Below, one piece after another: positions 4,556 through 7,144 of a stretch of DNA of 7,144 nucleotides. The stretch spans positions 1-7,144 of the forward strand of contig CAADUZ010000035.1 of the NCBI GenBank assembly GCA_900752335.1, in the 5' to 3' direction. The DNA is from Clostridia bacterium (GTDB lineage Bacteria > Bacillota > Clostridia > TANB77 > CAG-508). Position 1 is the stretch's first letter; each line of letters opens with the position of its first letter. The position numbers were made by a program, and so were the translations under genes. A model generated the notes under the pieces. That model saw only the letters and a list, made by a program, of their open reading frames with translations, was not told where the DNA came from and did not search any database.

Positions 4556-5314
4556 ATGGAAAAAGAAAAATCCACTGTAATAAGTAAGCAAGTACAAAAT
4601 TATGTAGTAAATTTAAACAACACCGAAATTAATCTTAAAATTTTGTACGAAGATAATCATATAATTGTAGTAGAAAAGCTTGTGAATATTCCTTCTCAAG
4701 GCGATAAGACAGCTGATTTAGACATGCTAACTATAATAAAGGAATACTTAAGAGTTAAATATAATAAACCTGGAAATGTCTATTTAGGACTTATTCATAG
4801 GTTAGACAGACCTGTTGGGGGAGTTATGGTGTTTGCTAAGACTTCAAAGGCTGCTTCAAGGCTAAGTGAACAGGTAAGGGAAAAAATCTTTAAAAAGAAA
4901 TATTTAGTAATTGTAGATGGAAAGCTTGAAAGAGAAAAAGGAATTTTTCAAGATTATTTGCTAAAAAATGAAAGAACAAATATGAGCAAGGTTGTAAAAG
5001 AGGGAACGAAAAATTCTAAATTTGCAGAGCTAGATTATGAAGTTTTAAAATATGATCAAGAAAAAGATATTTCTTTGGTAAAAGTAAATCTTCATACAGG
5101 AAGACATCACCAAATAAGAGTGCAATTTTCTTCTAGAAATCATGCCATTTATGGAGACCAGAAATATGGAGAGAGAGGCCAGAGGCAACAAATTTGCTTA
5201 TGGGCGTACTCACTTACAATTTTACACCCGGTTAGCAAAGAAGAGATGACCTTTATTGATTTACCTGCAAAGGAAAAAACATGGAAGATATTAGATGGAG
5301 TAGAAATTGCTTAA
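4556..5314 (+). CDS. RluA-family RNA pseudouridine synthase
   Basis: This gene encodes 252 residues from ATG 4556. AAGGAGA (4536-4542) is the ribosome site, with a rather long 13-base gap; an in-frame stop at 4547 excludes earlier starts. The family core begins with ILYEDNHIIVVEK (residues ~29-41). The catalytic motif HRLDRPVGG (81-89) carries the conserved aspartate D84, which attacks the uridine. It is followed by VMVFAKTSKAASRLSEQ, then LHTGRHHQIRVQFS (179-192), the RluA-type substrate-binding segment, and LWAYSLTILHP (~215-225). No S4 RNA-binding domain is present, so this is a compact member that must recognise its RNA (rRNA or tRNA) through the catalytic domain. The exact uridine is unknown. 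It follows the methyltransferase gene by 33 bases. The unit ends at the strong terminator at 5431-5473. Confidence 0.9.
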   Translation: MEKEKSTVISKQVQNYVVNLNNTEINLKILYEDNHIIVVEKLVNIPSQGDKTADLDMLTIIKEYLRVKYNKPGNVYLGLIHRLDRPVGGVMVFAKTSKAASRLSEQVREKIFKKKYLVIVDGKLEREKGIFQDYLLKNERTNMSKVVKEGTKNSKFAELDYEVLKYDQEKDISLVKVNLHTGRHHQIRVQFSSRNHAIYGDQKYGERGQRQQICLWAYSLTILHPVSKEEMTFIDLPAKEKTWKILDGVEIA

Positions 5315-5369
5315 AGCTTGATAAAATTAAATTTTGAATGTTAGAAATCAGTATCCGAAATTTAGTGGA

Positions 5370-5398
5370 TTGAATGAAAAGCCGAAATTTAATATAAT
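5370..5398 (+). promoter_or_regulatory. Orphan promoter-like sequence
   Basis: TTGAAT (5370-5375, 4/6), a 17-bp spacer and a perfect TATAAT (5393-5398). The predicted transcript would start near 5405 and end at the terminator at 5473, about 70 nt. The only reading frame in it, from ATG 5420, is 21 codons long with no ribosome site. If active, it makes a small RNA; otherwise it is a chance match in AT-rich DNA. The second CCGAAATTTA repeat lies in its spacer. Confidence 0.4.
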
Positions 5399-5430
5399 AA
5401 AACAAGTAAATATAAAATAATGAATTTGAT

Positions 5431-5473
5431 AAAAAGTCGAATAATGCATGAGAATGTATTATTCGACTTTTTT
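5431..5473 (+). terminator. Strong bidirectional terminator after the RNA-modification operon
   Basis: AAAAAGTCGAATAAT (5431-5445) pairs perfectly with ATTATTCGACTTTTT (5458-5472). G-U, C-G and A-T pairs extend it inward to a TGAGAA loop. The T-run ends the + transcript, and the A-run on the left gives a T-run on the other strand. It is the longest stem in the window (15 perfect pairs plus 3). Confidence 0.9.
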
Positions 5474-5592
5474 CTTTATGCCTAAATATAAAGGAAGTCG
5501 GGTATTTGATAAAAAGGCTATTTACCATATAGTAAAAATATTTTATGAAAATAGGAAAATATTACGTGAAAATGAAAAAAATTTCAAATTAT

Positions 5593-5683
5593 AAAGTTCA
5601 CGCTATTTAAAGTATGTTTCATATATGAAGTGAAAAAAATGTAGAAAAATGATGTAATATAAGGACAGTTAAAAGAGAGGTGA
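5593..5683 (+). promoter_or_regulatory. agrB upstream control region (candidate)
   Basis: A perfect 12-bp palindrome TTCATATATGAA lies at 5618-5629. Two GTT-centred elements, TAAAGTTCA (around 5596) and GTATGTTTCA (around 5616), lie 20 bp apart, the two-turn spacing expected of LytTR (AgrA-type) direct repeats. TATAAG (5658-5663) is the best -10, without a matching -35, as is common at activator-dependent promoters. ACAGTTAAA (5665-5673) is close to the staphylococcal AgrA half-site but sits downstream of that -10. Ribosome site AGAGGTGA (5676-5683) fixes the agrB start. Confidence 0.35.
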
Positions 5684-5689
5684 GCAAAA

Positions 5690-6307
5690 TTGATAGAAAA
5701 AATTTGCGAATCCCTTACAAAGAAAATACAAGAACAGATGCCTGAAGTAGATAACGAAAGGGCCGAAGTAATAAAATATGGACTGGAAATTATAATAGGG
5801 GAAATTCCAAAGTTAATACTACTTGTAGTAGTAGCAATTATTTTAAAAATTGGCTGGCTGGTAGTATTTGCATACTTAACAATGCTTCCATATAAAGTAA
5901 TGGCTGGAGGATTTCATCTTAAAACAAATATAGGATGTTTAATTGGAACTTTTACAGTTTATTATGGAAATGTACTGATAAGCAAATATATGGTTATAGA
6001 GCCGATATATTTAAAATACATAATTATAATTGCAACTTGGATATTTTCAATAATAATGATTAGCCTATATGCACCAGCGGACACAATAAATTTACCAATA
6101 CTGAGAAAAAAAGAAAGAAAAACTAAGAAAATACTATCTTATATATTTGCAACAATAATGTTAATTGGCTCATTAGTAATAAAGAATAACACACTTGCAA
6201 ATATACTACTGATAAATGTAATAGTTGAATCGGTTTGCATATCTAGACTTGCTTATAAGATTACAAAGAATGAATATGGATATGAAAACTACTTAAAAAA
6301 TAGTTAA
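5690..6307 (+). CDS. agrB: AgrB-type membrane peptidase, processes the AgrD signal peptide
   Basis: This gene encodes 205 residues from TTG 5690; AGAGGTGA (5676-5683) six bases upstream supports this non-ATG start and no ATG fits. The polytopic protein has hydrophobic segments at about 37-66, 81-98, 108-128, 148-164 and 167-184. The AgrB catalytic pair is visible as H76 in GGFHLKT and C83 in NIGC, at the same seven-residue spacing as H77/C84 of Staphylococcus aureus AgrB. The family motif YAPADTINLPI (127-137) is also present. AgrB cleaves the C-terminal part of AgrD and joins the signal as a thiolactone in the membrane. Unusual details are a lysine (K69) and a leucine (L77) in the catalytic segment, where many members have arginine and alanine. 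The gene is followed after 59 bases by agrD, with a weak hairpin between. Confidence 0.93.
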   Translation: MIEKICESLTKKIQEQMPEVDNERAEVIKYGLEIIIGEIPKLILLVVVAIILKIGWLVVFAYLTMLPYKVMAGGFHLKTNIGCLIGTFTVYYGNVLISKYMVIEPIYLKYIIIIATWIFSIIMISLYAPADTINLPILRKKERKTKKILSYIFATIMLIGSLVIKNNTLANILLINVIVESVCISRLAYKITKNEYGYENYLKNS

Positions 6308-6332
6308 TAATGTACTTTAAAGGTACTTTATT
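6306..6332 (+). promoter_or_regulatory. Hairpin between agrB and agrD
   Basis: AATAATGTAC (6306-6315) pairs with GTACTTTATT (6323-6332) with one T-T mismatch around a 7-base loop. It overlaps the agrB stop codon. The stem is AT-rich and has no long T-run, so it may be an mRNA processing or stability element that favours agrD over agrB rather than a terminator. Confidence 0.4.
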
Positions 6333-6366
6333 ATAAAAAATTTAATTTACTAGGGGAGGTAAAATT

Positions 6367-6486
6367 ATGTTAAAATTCGTAGCAAAAATCGCAGAAAAGT
6401 ACGCAAAATCTACCAACACAGCATGCTTCTTTTGGGGAATGTTTCATCAACCAAAGATGCCTGCAAGCTTAGTAAAAAAAGATTAA
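6367..6486 (+). CDS. agrD: AgrD-like cyclic lactone autoinducer pre-peptide
   Basis: This gene encodes 39 residues from ATG 6367, with a very strong ribosome site GGGGAGG (6353-6359, 7-base gap). It has the three parts of an AgrD precursor: an amphipathic N-terminal helix (MLKFVAKIAEKYAKS), a central signal segment around the only cysteine (TNTACFFWGMF, C20), and a C-terminal recognition tail with two prolines (HQPKMPASLVKKD). The product is presumably a thiolactone peptide with C20 as ring residue. By analogy with five-residue rings the ring would be C-F-F-W-G, but the exact ends cannot be read from sequence. The ring would be very aromatic. The tail is basic, unlike the acidic tail of S. 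aureus AgrD. It lies directly after agrB, its processing enzyme, and is convergent with the kinase gene. It is too short for many gene finders. Confidence 0.88.
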   Translation: MLKFVAKIAEKYAKSTNTACFFWGMFHQPKMPASLVKKD

Positions 6487-6533
6487 TCCACAATGATTAA
6501 TTTCTACTCTTAAATTAAAATAACAAATAACCC

Positions 6534-6566
6534 GAAAAATAGAATGACATAGTCATTCTATTTTTC
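6534..6566. terminator. Terminator after agrBD, symmetrical
   Basis: GAAAAATAGAATGAC (6534-6548) pairs perfectly with GTCATTCTATTTTTC (6552-6566) around a 3-base loop (ATA), 15 bp in all. The T-run is part of the stem on both strands, so it can stop agrBD transcription and also act as a back-up stop for the convergent kinase mRNA. A smaller hairpin, ATTAATC (6482-6488)/GATTAAT (6495-6501), spans the agrD stop. Confidence 0.8.
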
Positions 6567-6641
6567 ATGGCACGAGATGAATATTTATTTTGTTAAAATT
6601 TTCTATAAAACTATAAAGTAAAATATTGAATAAATATAAGG

Positions 6642-6680
6642 AAAAAATCCGTTGAATGTTAGAAAAACATTCGACGGATT
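6642..6680 (-). terminator. Terminator of the convergent sensor kinase gene
   Basis: AATCCGTTGAATGTT (6646-6660) pairs with AACATTCGACGGATT (6666-6680), 15 bp with one G-T position. The T-run exists only on the minus strand (complement of the A's at 6642-6647), so it ends transcripts of the gene at 6751-7144. It lies about 70 bases past that gene's stop codon. Confidence 0.85.
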
Positions 6681-6750
6681 ATGAAAAAATAATACAATTA
6701 TTAATTTATTTAAATTCTGATATTCACTTAATTAGTTAATACAAATTAAT

Positions 6751-7144
6751 TTACTCCTTATATATTTCTATTTGTTGCTTAAATAAATCTCCATCTTTGC
6801 TTGTAAATCTTGTTATATTTTTGTTTTTCTTCAATATTTTTTCTACTTCCCATAATCCTAATCCAGTATTATGAGGTTTTGTAGAATAACCTTTTTCATA
6901 AATTTTATCTACATTAATATCTTTATTCTTAAATGTATTTTCAACTATTAATAATTGTCTATTTCTACTATCATCATTTCTTATTTCAACATGAATATAT
7001 TTATTATCACATTCACAAGCTGCTTCGATTGCATTATCCATTAATATTCCAAGAATTCTTGTGAATTCATAAATACCCATATATAAATGATTAAAATCTA
7101 TAAAGCTATCAAGAGAAATTTTTATTCCGGCTGAATCAGCTTTA
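6751..7144 (-). CDS. AgrC-like sensor histidine kinase, C-terminal GHKL ATPase domain (cut by window edge)
   Basis: 131 residues are visible. The frame is open to the right edge, so the ATG at 7080 is internal, not the start; the upstream residues (ADSAGIKISLDSFIDFNHLYMGIYEF) are typical kinase sequence. The N box is RILGILMDNAIEAA, and the G box is KGYSTKPHNTGLGLWEVEKIL. Both bind ATP in the GHKL fold of AgrC-type (HATPase_c_5) kinases. The histidine-containing dimerisation part and the membrane sensor domain would lie beyond 7144. AgrC kinases detect the AgrD-derived peptide and phosphorylate a LytTR response regulator, AgrA. The gene stands tail to tail with agrBD, so it is transcribed separately, unlike the staphylococcal agrBDCA order. 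Its place beside agrBD is the reason for the AgrC assignment; the domain itself also fits related kinases. Confidence 0.85.
   Translation of the reverse strand, partial: KADSAGIKISLDSFIDFNHLYMGIYEFTRILGILMDNAIEAACECDNKYIHVEIRNDDSRNRQLLIVENTFKNKDINVDKIYEKGYSTKPHNTGLGLWEVEKILKKNKNITRFTSKDGDLFKQQIEIYKE

Larger units (their letters stand above)
5315..5689. other. 375-bp gene-free gap between the RNA-modification operon and agrB
   Basis: No supported protein gene lies here. It holds a direct repeat CCGAAATTTA (5355-5364 and 5382-5391), a promoter-like sequence (5370-5398), a strong hairpin terminator (5431-5473), and an AT-rich stretch with a 12-bp palindrome (5618-5629) upstream of agrB. A 91-residue frame on the minus strand runs through the terminator and into the pseudouridine synthase gene, and is a shadow. 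Confidence 0.6.

Noticed and set aside
5420..5485. 21-codon frame inside the 5431-5473 terminator
   Set aside because: No ribosome site, and most of its codons form the terminator stem.
5253..5528. 91-residue minus-strand frame
   Set aside because: It overlaps the end of the pseudouridine synthase gene and runs through the strongest terminator in the window; no ribosome site.
214..5551. Similar ATATAGTAAA...TATGAAAA stretches at 214-239 and 5527-5551
   Set aside because: Very AT-rich and needing gaps to align; no structure or gene context in common, so not called a repeat.

Overview
The window is AT-rich with short intergenic gaps, AGGAGG-type ribosome binding sites, ATG/GTG/TTG starts and many AT-rich stem terminators. 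This points to a low-GC Gram-positive, most likely a clostridial genome. An agr-type peptide signalling locus and the protein families seen fit that. No rRNA, tRNA, CRISPR array or insertion sequence was found.

Layout. (1) 1-171: the 3' end of uvrC, closed by a terminator. (2) 283-2677: an independently transcribed two-gene unit. It has a near-consensus promoter, a 702-residue protein that joins a sigma-70 region 4-like helix-turn-helix to RNA polymerase alpha-CTD-like repeats, and an overlapping 60-residue helical ORF. Its terminator is a 27/31 copy of the terminator that ends uvrC. (3) 2795-3128: a small gene of unknown function encoding a 78-residue, one-helix membrane protein, with a leader hairpin and a terminator. 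(4) 3195-3572: a compact type I toxin-antitoxin-like locus. A 37-residue hydrophobic peptide is encoded on the plus strand, a convergent ~92-nt antisense RNA on the minus strand, and the two share a terminator. Direct and inverted repeats link the two RNAs. (5) 3629-5314: two genes for RNA modification, a class I SAM methyltransferase and a RluA-type pseudouridine synthase, probably one operon. (6) 5315-5689: a gene-free gap with a promoter-like sequence, a very strong terminator and possible agr control sites. (7) 5690-7144: an agr-like quorum-sensing locus. agrB and agrD are on the plus strand, and the 3' end of an AgrC-like sensor kinase is on the minus strand, convergent with them.

How the parts work together. 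AgrB would process and export the AgrD peptide, and the convergent kinase is the obvious receptor candidate; the response regulator would lie to the right, outside the window. The toxin locus is self-contained. The sigma4/alpha-CTD protein looks like a transcription regulator assembled from pieces of the transcription machinery, with the 60-residue product as a possible partner. The two most unusual items are that fusion protein and the toxin-antisense locus. Neither function can be proven from sequence alone.
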